64,000 bases of DNA from Bufo bufo (GCF_905171765.1 NC_053389.1:400320645-400384644), one strand, 5' to 3'; positions 1-10,879 are shown, counted from the stretch's first letter. The notes: a model not told the origin generated them from the letters alone. Made by a program: numbers and translations.

Positions 1-984
1 GAAAGTAGCCAAAGCCGCCCCAAACCATGATGCCTTCATCACCATACTTCACAGTTGGGATGAGGTTTTGATGTTGGTGTGCTGTGCCTCTTTTTCTCCA
101 CACATAGTGTTGTGTGTTTCTTCCAAACAACTCAACTTTGGTTTCATCTGTCCACAGAATATTTTGCCAGTACTGCTGTGGAACATCCAGGTGCTCTTGT
201 GCAAACTGTAAATGTGCAGCAATGTTTTTTTGGACAGCAGTGGCTTCCTCTGTGGTATCCTCCCATGAAATCCATTCTTGTTTAGTGTTTTACGTATCGT
301 AGATTCGCTAACAGGGATGTTAGCATATGCCAGAGACTTTTGTAAGTCTTTAGCTGACACTCTAGGATTCTTCTTCACCTCATTCAGAAGTCTGCTGTGT
401 GCTCTTGCAGTCATATTTACAAGACGGCCACTCCTAGGGAGAGTAGCAGCAGTGCTGAACTTTCTTCATTTATAGACAATTTGTCTTACCGTGGACTGAT
501 GAAAAGCAAGGCTTTTGGAGATACTTTTATAACCCTTTCCAGCTTTATGCAAGTCAACAATTCTTAATCGTAGGTCTTCTGAGAGCTCTTTTGTGCGAGG
601 CATCATTGACATCAGGCAATGCTTCTTGTGAAAAGCAAACCCAGAACTGGTGTGTGTTTTTTATAGGGCCGGGCAGCTGTAACCAACACTTCCAATCTCA
701 TCTCATTGATTGGACTCCAGTTGGCTGACACCTCACTCCAATTAGCTCTTTGAGATGTCATTAGTCTAGGGGTTCACATATTTTTTCCACCTGCACTGTG
801 AATGTTTACATGGTGTTTTCAATAAAAACATGGTAACATTTAATTCTTTGTGTGTTATTAGTTTAAGCAGACTGTGATTGTCTATTGTTGTGACTTAGAT
901 GAAGATCAGATCACATTTTATGACCAATTTGTGCAGAAATCCATATCATTCCAAAGGGTTCACATACTTTTTCTTGCAACTGTA
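1..984 (-). mobile_element. Tc1-like DNA transposon, truncated by the window edge
   Basis: Read on the minus strand, the right end at 984 starts with a Tc1-type terminal sequence (cagttgcaagaaaaagtatg) preceded by TA. A second, related block (tatgtgaacc) near 772-785 looks like the inner direct repeat of the terminal inverted repeat. A degenerate transposase reading frame follows. The other terminus lies outside the window, so length and the TA duplication cannot be confirmed. Confidence 0.8.
49..606 (-). pseudogene. Tc1-like transposase, N-terminal half, degenerate
   Basis: The frame appears to open near 606 on the minus strand with an HTH-rich segment typical of Tc1 transposases ([13 protein letters not shown], then STVRQIV). 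It meets a stop near 470 and continues in 414-49 with the second DNA-binding subdomain (STIRKTLNKNGFHGRIPQRK). The first catalytic block is only recognisable in eroded form (GQMKPKLSCLEE, where DETKVELFG-like residues are expected). In the family the protein binds the terminal repeats and performs cut-and-paste transposition with a DDE triad; here the triad is lost or outside the window. It is a dead copy. The Tc1 superfamily call is firm, the subfamily is not resolved. Confidence 0.75.
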
Positions 985-1035
985 GTAACATAGTTTATAA
1001 GTCTGAAAAAAAGACATCTGTCCATCGTAACCAGT
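985..1035 (-). repeat. Short CR1 LINE 3'-end fragment
   Basis: About 50 bp (taacatagtttataagtctg and the following gaaaaaaagacatctgtcc) resemble the 3' ends of the two CR1 copies at 18009 and 58797. It directly abuts the Tc1 terminus. Too short to place in a subfamily. Confidence 0.5.
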
Positions 1036-1261
1036 TGTGGTCTTCAGTGTACTGAATCACAAATGTACAATGGGGGGAGGAGGGCTGTTTTGCACAATTA
1101 GTCTGAAACAAATCACCAAAACTTTGGATCCATTTTAAAGTGAAATGTTTGTGAAATTTGGAACAAATCTGATTTGTTTAGAATTGATGTACTCATCTCT
1201 AATTAAGATGCATAAACTTTTTACTTTATGCATTTAGTCACCTTATTTCTGTGATGACTAA

Positions 1262-1391
1262 ACTCCGGCACCCCAGCTGTGGTAAAACTACAACTCCCAA
1301 AATGCACACTGGCTTAGCTGTTCTCAGAACTACATAGAAATGAATGGAGCATGCTGGGAATCTTAGTTTCACCACACTTGGAGCTCCGGAG
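1262..1391. mobile_element. Short palindromic MITE (~130 bp)
   Basis: The two ends are imperfect inverted copies: 1263-1299 (ctccggcaccccagctgtgg...) pairs with 1355-1390 (...ccacacttggagctccgga). No coding capacity. The superfamily cannot be set because no clear target duplication is visible. Confidence 0.6.
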
Positions 1392-1400
1392 GTTAGCCAT

Positions 1401-1461
1401 CAGTGGCTTAGTGGTATAGTGGTTTACCCTGTATGTAGACATCCTTGGTTCAAGTCTCAGG
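1401..1461 (+). repeat. tRNA-like sequence (SINE head or tRNA pseudogene)
   Basis: A box A-like stretch (tggcttagtgg, about 1404) and a box B-like stretch (ggttcaagtct, about 1448) sit at roughly the spacing of an internal RNA polymerase III promoter. The stem pairing of a functional tRNA is not evident, and the 3' end is AT-rich. A SINE head is the likeliest reading; a decayed tRNA copy is possible. Confidence 0.4.
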
Positions 1462-1534
1462 AGAAACATAGGTTTTCTTAGTATTTTCTTTTTCTCTTAT
1501 ATTTAAAACCATACTAAAAGGCTGTACTATAATA

Positions 1535-1538
<4 letters not shown>

Positions 1539-1574
<36 letters not shown>

Positions 1575-1596
1575 TATAGTAATAATAATAATAATA
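1539..1596. repeat. (AT)n and (TAA)n microsatellite
   Basis: About 16 AT dinucleotides are followed by several taa trinucleotides. Confidence 0.9.
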
Positions 1597-1605
1597 TACA
1601 TATTT

Positions 1606-1680
1606 TTCACCCCATAAGACACAGTTTTTTCCCCCAAAGTGGGGGGGGGGGGGGAATGTACCTGTGTCTTATGGGGTGAA
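1606..1680. repeat. Perfect hairpin-forming inverted repeat with G-run loop
   Basis: The 19-bp arm ttcaccccataagacacag (1606-1624) is exactly complementary to ctgtgtcttatggggtgaa (1662-1680). The 37-bp loop contains about 14 consecutive Gs. It probably marks the end of a small DNA transposon; no gene is present. Confidence 0.75.
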
Positions 1681-1773
1681 TACTAATGAGTGCTTCTATT
1701 ATGGAAGCGCTCATTAGTTCTGGAGGACCGGGAGCCGAAGAAGGGCAGGGAGCCGAAGGAGGGAAGCGGGTAA

Positions 1774-1900
1774 GAATGCTTACCTTCACAGGTCCAGCAA
1801 TGTTGAGGGAGTGGGGGCTGGCCCAAATGCCACCATAGGTGGACAACCACTTTAAGGTATATCTTCCCTGATATACTACTGAAAATGTGAAGCCAGTATT
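1774..1900. repeat. Copy 1 of a ~125-bp duplicated segment
   Basis: This stretch is nearly identical to 5703-5832 in the same orientation. It includes the same element end (gtggacaaccactttaagg) and about 45 bp beyond it. Confidence 0.75.
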
Positions 1901-2466
1901 ACGTGCCTCAATGAGATCAGAATGCAAGAATAAAAATGTCTGCCAGTACCCATTAACAGGTGGTTCATTACTGGTGTGCACTTTATCACTGCACAGTGGG
2001 AATGACAGTACAGAAACAGAAAAGTGGACAAAGAAGTCTATTCATAGCAGAGTCTTACATTTCTCTTGCTTTCAGTCCTGAGATCAATAGGTAGAGTAAT
2101 TGACCATACAAGAAATAGGCCACCAAGAGAGAAAATAAACTATGTAATGGGATTTTTATGATATTGAACTCCGCTCTAATCGCCTTTTCTTTTCTTAAAT
2201 GTGCAAGCCTGGAATAAAGGCAATAATAGATTTCTCAAATACCATAAGTGAAATAAACACATTGAAGGGTTTTTAGCGAGAAAGGTTGTAATATAGAATT
2301 CCGCCACTGAAAAAAGGTACAGCCACATCAAATAAATAGCAGCTGGTTCGCAGAAAAATAGCCATAATATAAGTACTTACTGTTATTTACTCAGTAGTTA
2401 TAAGTCACTTTGTCAAAAATTCTAAAAATCCTAAGTTGCACAATTTTGATTTTGGGCACTTATTTA
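1901..2466. other. No gene recognised
   Basis: AT-rich single-copy-looking sequence without a coding signature or recognisable repeat ends. Confidence 0.5.
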
Positions 2467-2880
2467 GGCTACTTTAACACTCACGTTTTGGTTTTCCGTT
2501 TGTAAGATCCATTCAGGGCTCTCACAAGCGGTCCAAAACGGATCAGTTTTGACCTAATGCATTCTGAATGGAAAAGGATCCGCTCAGAATGCATCAGTTT
2601 GCCTCCGATCAGTCTCCATTCCGCTATGGAGGCGGATACCAAAACGCTGCTTGCAGTGTTTTTCTGTCCGCCTGACGAAACTGACACAATCTGGCACAAT
2701 AGAAAATGGATCCGTCCTCCATTGGCTTTCAATGGTGTCCATGACGGATCCGTCTTGGCTATGTTACAGATAATACAAACGGATCCGTTCATGATGGATA
2801 CATGCGGTTGTATTATTGAAACGGATCCATTTTTGCGGATCCATGACGGATCCGCCCAAAACACGAGTGTGAAAGTAGCC
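2467..2880. mobile_element. PIF/Harbinger-type MITE, TTA duplication
   Basis: The ends are inverted copies (ggctactttaacactcacg at 2467 and cgagtgtgaaagtagcc ending at 2880), flanked by TTA at 2464-2466 and 2881-2883. The inside is rich in cggatcc-type motifs. Open frames through it are by-products of the palindromic composition. Confidence 0.75.
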
Positions 2881-2883
2881 TTA

Positions 2884-4731
2884 TCTGCAAGCATTTATGG
2901 GTTCTGCCTAAGATGTCAACAAAATAGAAAATAATAATTTGAAATGGCAAATATTTGCTGGAAGCAACTGTTTTACTATAATTTTAAATATGGTCAATAG
3001 AGTGGTAGTCCCAAGATTTCAAAGGGGTTCTGCTACTAATACAAATGTATCCGGCCCAACAGATATGCTGTTAATATCAGTTTCCCCAAATACCACCATT
3101 ATCAAAACTGCCTTATTCTACAATTATTAGCAAACCATTGCACCCTGTGGCAAATCTGTTTTGATATTCAGTTGCTGTAGGTTACATCCTGCGCTGGAAC
3201 CTTGTAATGTAGGACCCGTCATTTGTAACAACAAGGGGCATGGTTGAAGTCAGGACACATCTCACTGCCCTACGGCATGATGGGACAGCAGGCGCATGAC
3301 AAACCAGGAAGTAGGATAAAGCATGAGGAATAAGAGAAAACTGCAAATGAGTTACGGTACATTTTGAAAAAAATCCAAAGGGGAATGGGAGTTAGAGTAA
3401 TTGATGAAAAGACACTTTAAAGTGAAAAGTAGTTTGTGGCACAATCATTTTACAGGAAATCTGTCACCAGCAACCTCCCAAACTGCATAGACACAAATCA
3501 GAGTCTCCATTCCCAAGTTATGAGACTTATTATGCTATATGCAATATATAATATAAATTTAGGCCTTTGGTGCAATAAGGTCATCACCGTTGCTCTTGTT
3601 GCATCCCAGCTCCTCTTATTTCTGTGGTCAGCCCCTCCCTGGCTGCTTTGATTAACAGGATCAAGAAGTGACAAAGCAGTGAGCGAGGAGCTGGCCACAG
3701 AATGGATTGGAGCTTGGGTGCAACAATTGCAATTACTAGGCTTCTCAGTGCACTCGCTGGAAAGTCCCAAAGTTTCTCAGTATTAGCTGGCTTAGCATTA
3801 ACCCTTTCCACAGTGCAGTGAAAATACAGTGCTAATGAACGGGATATATTACAAAAAACATATAAAATGCCATTCAACTATATAAAACAGTATAAGTATA
3901 AACAACAGCATAAATCACAGTGAAAGTTAACCCTACAAAGTTGCAATAAAGTAGGGGGGGGTGATGGCTTTGCATAGCAGCAATGGGGGTGAATGTCCAC
4001 AAACATCCAAAGCACCCTTGCTCTAGGGCACTACATTATGTTCAGTTTCCATGAGTTATTGTTCCTACAAATGTTATAATAGATATGCCATTTCTTGCAT
4101 ACCCACTGTGTTTGCACTGTATGTGCTAGCCAATCACATATTCTTTAGATTGAATGAATCACAAGGTAGAAAGGGCTGGCAGGAAGATACTTGGTGTGTC
4201 TGTGTGTGTGTCTGTTTACGGGGGGGGGGGGGGGTTATTCCTTGAGAGCAGTACTTGGAGGATAAAGATGACATATTTGTGACATATAACATTTTTTGAC
4301 CCATGTTATCAATTATCATGGAAGAATCATACAGAACTAATTAAAGTAGGCAAGCTCTTATTAAATGGCTTGGCCACTTACTGGTTACTATTGATCAATG
4401 TGTTTGTAAGATGAATATTCAGCCACAGCAACTACCACTCACATCCTCCACTCCTCCTGGGCTTGCAGCAAATGGCAAATTAACCCCTTAGCTCAAGTGT
4501 TTGATGGAGATTCTTAAGCACTGGTCTCACAAAGGACATTAGCTTCCAAGTCTTAATGAAATATCAGAAGATGTGTTATGGTGTTTTCACATTATATGTG
4601 AACAATACATCTGTTGTTAGCGCAGTTAGTGCTGGAAAAACTCTTGGCATGTGCTAAATGTTTCCATAGGCAACCACTGATTTCTAAACGGCTACTAACC
4701 ACTCTTGTCCCAGACTAATAAAACATAACTT
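2884..4731. other. No gene recognised; (GT)n tract and G-run
   Basis: I see no coding signature. There is a GT-rich tract followed by a run of about 16 Gs at 4195-4236. The stretch 3440-3780 may be an interspersed repeat, but I cannot define its ends. Confidence 0.5.
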
Positions 4732-5110
4732 TTACTTATTAATCTTTAAAACTCGTGAAAAGATATTTGGTGAGCTAACTAAAGAGTTAAAAACACTGTG
4801 CCCCATGAGAGATGCTATAAATGATAGGTCAGTAAGGAGTATAGGTAGGCGGGAGTGCACTAACACCGCTCTACCACACACCACCGTCCCAGCTGTATTA
4901 GACAGAGTACTTTGCTGTGCCTGATGTCTACTAGACCCCCATACCTGGGGTGTAAGCACCAATGTAAGATAAGCCTTATGCCAGTAAGTGTTTTACATCA
5001 AGCACACAGATTGCAGCATAACTCAATAGAGTACAGCAACTTAAAACCTAAATTCCGCCCACCAACATGTTTCGCCAGCTACTCTGGCTTCATCAGGGAA
5101 CAAGTGCAAA
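4732..5110 (-). mobile_element. Penelope-like element fragment
   Basis: A non-coding fragment assigned to Penelope-like elements mainly because of the hammerhead-like motif at 5060-5100, which such elements carry in their terminal repeats. No RT or endonuclease remains, and the boundaries are approximate. Confidence 0.4.
5060..5100 (-). ncRNA. Hammerhead-ribozyme-like motif (PLE type)
   Basis: On the minus strand CTGATGA (5090-5096) is followed by a 5-bp helix II (GCCAG/CTGGC with a 5-nt loop), then GAAAC (5069-5073) and the self-complementary ACATGT, giving a GTT cleavage triplet. Core residues are intact. Helix I is weak (about 2 bp seen). The very short palindromic helix III is the minimal form known from Penelope-like elements, which works as a dimer. 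Confidence 0.55.
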
Positions 5111-5385
5111 AAATGCCCTTTTGATGTATGCTGCATTGGTCTTTTTTTACATTATGGAATAGTATGTAGTAGTGTAATAGTAGTGTCTCTGCATGTTTAA
5201 AAAAAAAAACATACACCAGTAGTATACTTTTTTTTTTTTACAATAGATTCCTTTTGGACATTTTATGCTACTGTATGCCTATATTGTACATATATTTTAT
5301 GTATTCTCATTGTGAATGGAGCCTTGAGGTGAGCCTTCATTCTAACTTTTCAGTGAAGATTTTAAAAACTTCCTATGGTGTTCTG

Positions 5386-5832
5386 GGGTTGTCCACCTTC
5401 AGGGGGCTTTTGGCCAGACCCCCCACATCACCTGTCTTGCAGAGGGAAACATATCTACCTGCTCCATGCCACTGGGTTCCAGGTCCTTCAGTCCTGCTGC
5501 TACGCTCTGGTCCCTCTAGTAAACTTCCTGTTTGATGGGGGTCACATGGCCGCTGCAACCAATGACTGGGTCACATGATGCATGGGGGACATCACTGCCA
5601 GTCATTGTCTGCCTCGGCTATGTCACCCCTGTCAAACAGGAAGTTTACCAATGGGAACCAAAGCATGGCAGCAGCGGCAGGGAGCCGAAGGAGGGCAGCA
5701 GGTAAGAATGCTTCCCTTCACAGGTCCAGCAATGTGGGGGAGTGGGGGCTGGCCCAAATGCCACCATAGGTGGACAACCACTTTAAGGTCTATCTTCCCT
5801 GATATACTACTGAAAATGTGAAGCCAGTATTC
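5386..5832. mobile_element. Short-TIR element plus duplicated flank
   Basis: The left end (ggggttgtccacctt) is complementary to the right part (gtggacaaccac, about 5771). The right third, with about 45 bp of flank, is the second copy of the segment at 1774-1900. Non-coding. Confidence 0.5.
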
Positions 5833-7145
5833 CAATTCCAATTAATTTAAATATATTTGCTGGCAAAATGATGTTTTCTTATTATATTCAATTTTTACTG
5901 CTTTTGATTGAATTAGTCTAGAAAATGAAAAAGGATATTTTAATGTAATTTATTGGTACAAATGTGACAATTGTTATAAGTCACAATGTGATTTAAGATG
6001 TAAATTAATTCCACTGCAGTATTTTACCAAACGTAGCGTATAAATGAAATTTAAACATTGTATGCCCTTTTTCCTATCCTTTATTCCATATGAAAATCCA
6101 TTATTTATTTGACCACACCTTCTGATTGTACAGAATATTTGCCTTTCTTTCCACGTTTACCTGTTGAAAGCGTTTCATAATAACTTGGTGACACTTATTT
6201 CAGACACCTCCTATAGCTAAGAATACCCTCTCTACAATCAATACAATAACGTAGCACGTTCCATAGTCACATGTTACCATTATGCATATGAAATTGTAAA
6301 ACTGGTAGTTGCACTATGCTGTGACAATTCAGGATCCCCAGTCGTGAATTATCTTTATGGACATATTTTCATAGAGGTTAAACTAATAGTAGGTTTAACT
6401 GAATTGTGAATGGAAAGTGAATGATTGGCCCTTCCTCTGAATGACCAGGATGTAAAACTACCTTACTTTATATTGCCATATGTATATTCTACTATGTGGG
6501 GAAAGGGGGAGTCAACCAAGGTCAAATAAGTTCCCTAGTGTGTTCCTATCTAAAGATCTTCAGTGTACCTTCAGGGCTTCAGTAAACATTAGACAGTAGT
6601 ACAGTACATACAGAGCTGCTGCATACTTGCCTATTGTGCTGGCACCGGACTGACGTCAATCGAAGCTGCACAGCCGTCAAAGGCTGTTGGCTTAGTACCG
6701 AGAATCTCTTCTTTTGCTCTTATTTTAACCATTAGTGCCTACAACTTAAACTGAGACTGATTTCACAGCATGCAGGCAGTGTGAAGGTGTTATTGTGACC
6801 TCCTTACATTTTCTTGCACTGGGTAACACCTCTATTGCACATCATTATGTGATTACAAATATGTAAAATAAAATCCTATTAAACACTTTCTTTTTTACGT
6901 AATTAGTACAGTGCTGTGAAAACGTATTTTCCTGAATTATATTTTTGCATATCACTTCAGGTCTTCAAGCACAAGTTCTTCTGAAATGCAACCAAATGCT
7001 TCCAATAACTAGAGATATATCTTTTAGGTTAACATAAAGGACACTTTGGTCCTTTTATTTCTGCGGAATTGTGTCAATTAAGAAGCACTGGTGGACTTTT
7101 ACATATGATCTGTCCACCTAAAGTTCTGCCACAACAAGTGAAGAA
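5833..7145. other. No gene recognised
   Basis: AT-rich non-coding sequence. I see no ORF with a recognisable domain and no clear repeat termini. Confidence 0.5.
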
Positions 7146-7376
7146 CCTATACGAGAGCAAATGAGGGGCTATAGCTCAGACGTGAAGATATTACATAATT
7201 CTTTATTGACACAGATACACATAAAGACCCAGGGATAAGTGGTTCTCCTAAAGTGTACGTTGACCATGGAAGGTTTTATGGTATCCATGTGCACTCATTA
7301 TATATCTTGTGTATCTATGTCAATAAAGAATTATCTTCACATCTGAGCTATAGCGACTCATTTGCTCTCATATAGG
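7146..7376. mobile_element. 231-bp inverted-repeat element (MITE-like)
   Basis: The arm 7146-7220 (cctatacgagagcaaatgag...) is the imperfect reverse complement of 7309-7376 (...ctcatttgctctcatatagg). The central spacer is about 88 bp. Both arms carry an aataaagaat-type motif. Confidence 0.65.
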
Positions 7377-7786
7377 CTTTTCTATTATTATGAGTTTGCT
7401 CATCATTTGGGTCTTTCTACATATAGGTATTTCCCTCCTTTAGGCGTATTATGATATTTTCCCTATGTTAGCTTACCTTTTGTTGATCACAGCAGGTTAA
7501 GGTAGATCTTGGATTACACACTGATGACCAGATATTCCCCTTTAGGATTCTCATTCTTATTATTTTACAGATAATGTCATCTTTTGACCCATGTGATAAC
7601 ATAAAATCAGCCTTAACTATATGAATAAAAGTCAGCATGCACTCTTTTGGTATAGCTGCAGGATAAGCATCAGAGCAGTATTCTCTAGTAGTGCCAAGGT
7701 ATGCAAGGTATTGTCTGATCCCTACCTATTTAACAATGCTCTGATCCAGTACTGAGACTTCTGTTGCTGCTCATTTCAGTCCCTGG

Positions 7787-8318
7787 TGTTGTCACTGCCA
7801 GCTCTCTGAGAAGGTCTGGCAGACGTTCTTCTGTACCTTTTGCATGATGTTCTTTGTTTTGGTTTGACTTTGTCAACTCCTTTCCTTCTCCCAGCTGTCA
7901 CCTATTTACACTAATTGCCTCCCTTTATATTCCCTCCCATACTGCCTCACTTTGCGGTTTATACTACTTCCTGGATTGTGGTGTTCACTGCTGGAGACTC
8001 CTGTTACTGCTTGTTCAGATAAGTTCTTTCATGTATTGTGTTTCCTTGCTGGCCTGATTCTAGGTGACCCTGACTCCCTCCGTATTAAGTGCAGGGAGCC
8101 GGTGGTCGTGTCCCCTCACTATTATAGGGTTTTCAGGTGTCACACAGTCTAGGTTTGAGGGCATGCAGTTGTCTACCTCTGAGACCCTTGTTTGTGCTTA
8201 GCAGTAAGGGTGAGCTCTTAGGGTTTTATAGGGGTCACCTTTATGCTCCTTAGTTTGGGATCAAGCCAGTCGGATGTTTATCCATAACTTCCAGCTATCT
8301 GCAACATCATCCGTGACA
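7787..8318 (+). mobile_element. Putative 5' LTR of the gypsy element
   Basis: The stretch upstream of gag starts with TGTTGTCACTGCC and could end at CCGTGACA just before ttataaactgccg. Its role as an LTR is inferred from position alone, since the 3' LTR is missing and the boundaries cannot be checked against a second copy. Confidence 0.35.
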
Positions 8319-8345
8319 TTATAAACTGCCGTTACCGTCTTAAGC

Positions 8346-9200
8346 ATGGATCTGGTTTCAGCCTTGATTGACCGCATGCAGGGTCTTTCACTGGAGGTAG
8401 CAGATCTCCGTAAAACTGTCTCTCAGTTTCAGGTGACCAGTTGTGCTTGCGTTCATGGAGTTTGTTCCGAGCCTAAGATCTCGCTTCCGGTTACGTTCTC
8501 CGGGGGTAGTGAGAATTTTGTTCGCTTTAGAGAGGCTTGCAAACTCCATTTTCGCCTACTTCCCCATTCCTCTGGTGATGAGGAGCAGAGGGTGGGGATC
8601 ATCATCTCGCTGCTCAGGGATAACGCTCAGTCTTGGGCCTTTTCGCTGCCGGTGGTGGCACGGCCCCTCCGATCGGTGGATGAATTTTCTGTAGCCCTGG
8701 GGCAGATATATGATGAGCCGGATCGTATTGCTCTGGCTGAATCTAAATTGCATCTTTTATGCCAGGGTAAACAGTCCGCAGATATATATTGTTCTGAATT
8801 TCGGAGATGGGCAGCTGATACTGGTTGGAACGATGCTGCACTCCGAAGTCAATTTTGCCATGGTCTTTCGGAGGGATTGAAAGATGCATTTGCTTTTCAT
8901 GAGAGACCTGCCTCGTTGGAGTCTGCCATGTCTCTAGCTGTTCGTATTGACAGGCGTCTTAGAGAGAGAGGAGAGACCACTCCTTCCTGTCATATTCAGT
9001 CCAAGGACAGTGGGGCGGTCTCATTGAGTGCGCAGGGGCCTCAGTCTCTCTCAATCCCCTCTGAGCAGGAGGCCATGCAGCTGGGTTTGCTTGCCTCTGA
9101 TAGTAGAGGATTCAGCTCTCAGAGGAGGGTTTGTTTCTGTTGTGGGGGTATAAATCATTTGGCTAATGTTTGCCCCTCTAGGAGATTCAGGGAGTTTTGA
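8346..9200 (+). CDS. gag: Ty3/gypsy retrotransposon Gag
   Basis: A 284-codon ORF that reads as a Metaviridae Gag. A short coiled-coil-like N-terminus (residues 1-30) precedes a retrotransposon-gag capsid domain (about 50-200, with LRDNAQSWAFSLP and FRRWAADTGWND blocks). A single CCHC zinc knuckle follows at about 263-276 (CFCCGGINHLANVC). In the family this protein builds the cytoplasmic particle that packages element RNA. The ATG at 8346 lies about 30 bp after the probable LTR end and opens the conserved frame, so I take it as the start. The gene is uninterrupted, but the element downstream is truncated, so it cannot mobilise itself. It resembles the gag class from which domesticated vertebrate genes such as PEG10/RTL arose, but nothing here argues for domestication. 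Confidence 0.85.
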   Translation: MDLVSALIDRMQGLSLEVADLRKTVSQFQVTSCACVHGVCSEPKISLPVTFSGGSENFVRFREACKLHFRLLPHSSGDEEQRVGIIISLLRDNAQSWAFSLPVVARPLRSVDEFSVALGQIYDEPDRIALAESKLHLLCQGKQSADIYCSEFRRWAADTGWNDAALRSQFCHGLSEGLKDAFAFHERPASLESAMSLAVRIDRRLRERGETTPSCHIQSKDSGAVSLSAQGPQSLSIPSEQEAMQLGLLASDSRGFSSQRRVCFCCGGINHLANVCPSRRFREF

Positions 9201-9885
9201 GGGTAATAAAGAAACAAAAAGAAAAAACCCTCTAAAAACTTTCCATTTGCTACTATTGGCAAGGTTGATGCGGAAATTGAAGGTTTGCCGTTTGCTTATA
9301 GTTCCCGTTTTGTCCTACCTGCCAGGGTGGCGCTAGATAGCAAGAACATTGTTTGTGAGATTTTTGTAGATAGTGCAGCAGCTGTCAATCTCATTGATAA
9401 TCAATTTGCTATAACACATGGTTTCCAGGTATGCACTTTGGAAAAGGATATACCTGTTTTTGCTATCGATTCCGCTCCACTTTCTCAAAAATCGTTAAAG
9501 GGCTATAGTTCACAATATCCGTTTGACTGTGAGTGATGCTCATGTTGAGGATATGTCATGTTTCGTCCTAAGCGGATTACCTACTCCTCTAGTGTTGGGG
9601 CTACCCTGGCTCACTAAACATAACCCCACCATTGATTGGCAAGCAAGGCAAATAAATGGTTGCAGTGACTTTTGCAGAGAGAATTGCCTCACGGCGTCTC
9701 TTTTAGAGGTTTCTACCAAGACTGTACCATCTTTTCTCTCTGATTTTTCGGATGTGTTTTCCGAGAGTGGTGTCCAGGAGCTGCCCCCTCACCGGGAGTA
9801 TGATTGCCCTATTAATCTCATCCCAGGCGCCAAGCTGCCAAAATCACGTTTTTTTTGTTAAGAAAAAAGATGGTTCTTTAAAACA
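9201..9885 (+). pseudogene. pol: Ty3/gypsy protease and start of RT, broken
   Basis: After the gag stop the pol frame resumes with an aspartic-protease-like segment. The active-site motif reads VDSAAAVNLID, so the usual D-S/T-G glycine is replaced by alanine. A frame change near 9510 leads into LVLGLPWLTKHNPTIDW, the conserved protease/RT linker. The frame reaches the first RT residues (VKKKDGSLK) at about 9857-9885, where homology stops abruptly at PLE-3. RT, RNase H, integrase and 3' LTR are absent. The truncation is best explained by the Penelope-like insertion or a rearrangement with it. Confidence 0.75.
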
Positions 9886-10814
9886 GTGAGCAATTGAATA
9901 GCACAGGTTGTATGATACACAGCTGTACATCGATCACTTCAGTAAGCAAATCACTGCCTAATCTGGTAAAGTGAAAAAGATACAGCGGCTCACCCCTACT
10001 CCGTATGGATAGGTGCTCACCCTCCGGTCCTACCCTCAGGACCCAAAAAGAGTAAATGAGGTGTATACAAATATGAAGGGACACACTCAGAAGGGAAACA
10101 CTATAATGGATGATACAATAATCATTTAATACTTTAAAAACACACCCTTAAAATTAATATAAAACATACATAAAAAACGCACATCAATCGTGTGCAAAAC
10201 GTTGCGTGCAAAAGTCCTATATAATGACCTCTGGTTGTAGGTCAATGCAGCAGCAATGTCCCAATCCAATGTGCGTATGATAATAGTGCAAATAATGTCC
10301 CAATCAGAGTCCTAATTCCATACGGTGCTTATATAATGATGGCACTATGGCCAAATCCTGATAGAACAGTGATGATAATATAGCAGTGGCACTATGGCCA
10401 AATCCTGATAGAGCAGTAATGGTAATAATATACCCAGTACCAATGTCCGGTAATATGAGCGTTCAAAGGTATATAGAAGTTGTTAATGCTGACTTCACAA
10501 TGAGACTGACAATCCAGTTACTTACAGTCTCTTGCAGCTTGTGATGTCCCAGTACGAGCCCGGTCTTACCCCTCTTTGCTGCCTGACCGCAGCGCTGGCT
10601 TCCCAGGTGGCCGTACACTTGCAGCGTCCCACGTGGTGTACTCGGCCAAGCGTGGCGTCCCACGTGACCTGGTTGTCTAGGGTACCGGCTGGACGCTGAG
10701 CTGACGTCACTGCTGTGCGACTTATACTCCGGTTCTGTGCCGAAAGGAGATCTCGTACATTTGTATCCTTTGATATCAGGCTTCCTTATTCTTTCTATGA
10801 ATCCACGCTCACTC

Positions 10815-10870
10815 TGTATTGCCAGACGCGTTTCAGGGTCTTACGCCCCTTCCTCAGTGGCCAGTCTGCC
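10815..10870 (-). ncRNA. Hammerhead-ribozyme-like motif in PLE-3
   Basis: On the minus strand: helix I strand GCCA, core CTGAGGA (10851-10857), helix II with AGGG/CCCT ends, GAAAC (10830-10834), palindromic ACGCGT, cleavage triplet GTC, then TGGC completing a 4-bp helix I. CTG/CAG pairs extend helix I beyond an internal loop. All core residues match CUGANGA...GAAA. Confidence 0.65.
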
Positions 10871-10879
10871 TAATCTGGC

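Noticed and set aside
2557..2934. 125-codon ORF in the cggatcc-rich MITE
   Set aside because: The palindromic composition gives ORFs on both strands over the same bases; no domain.
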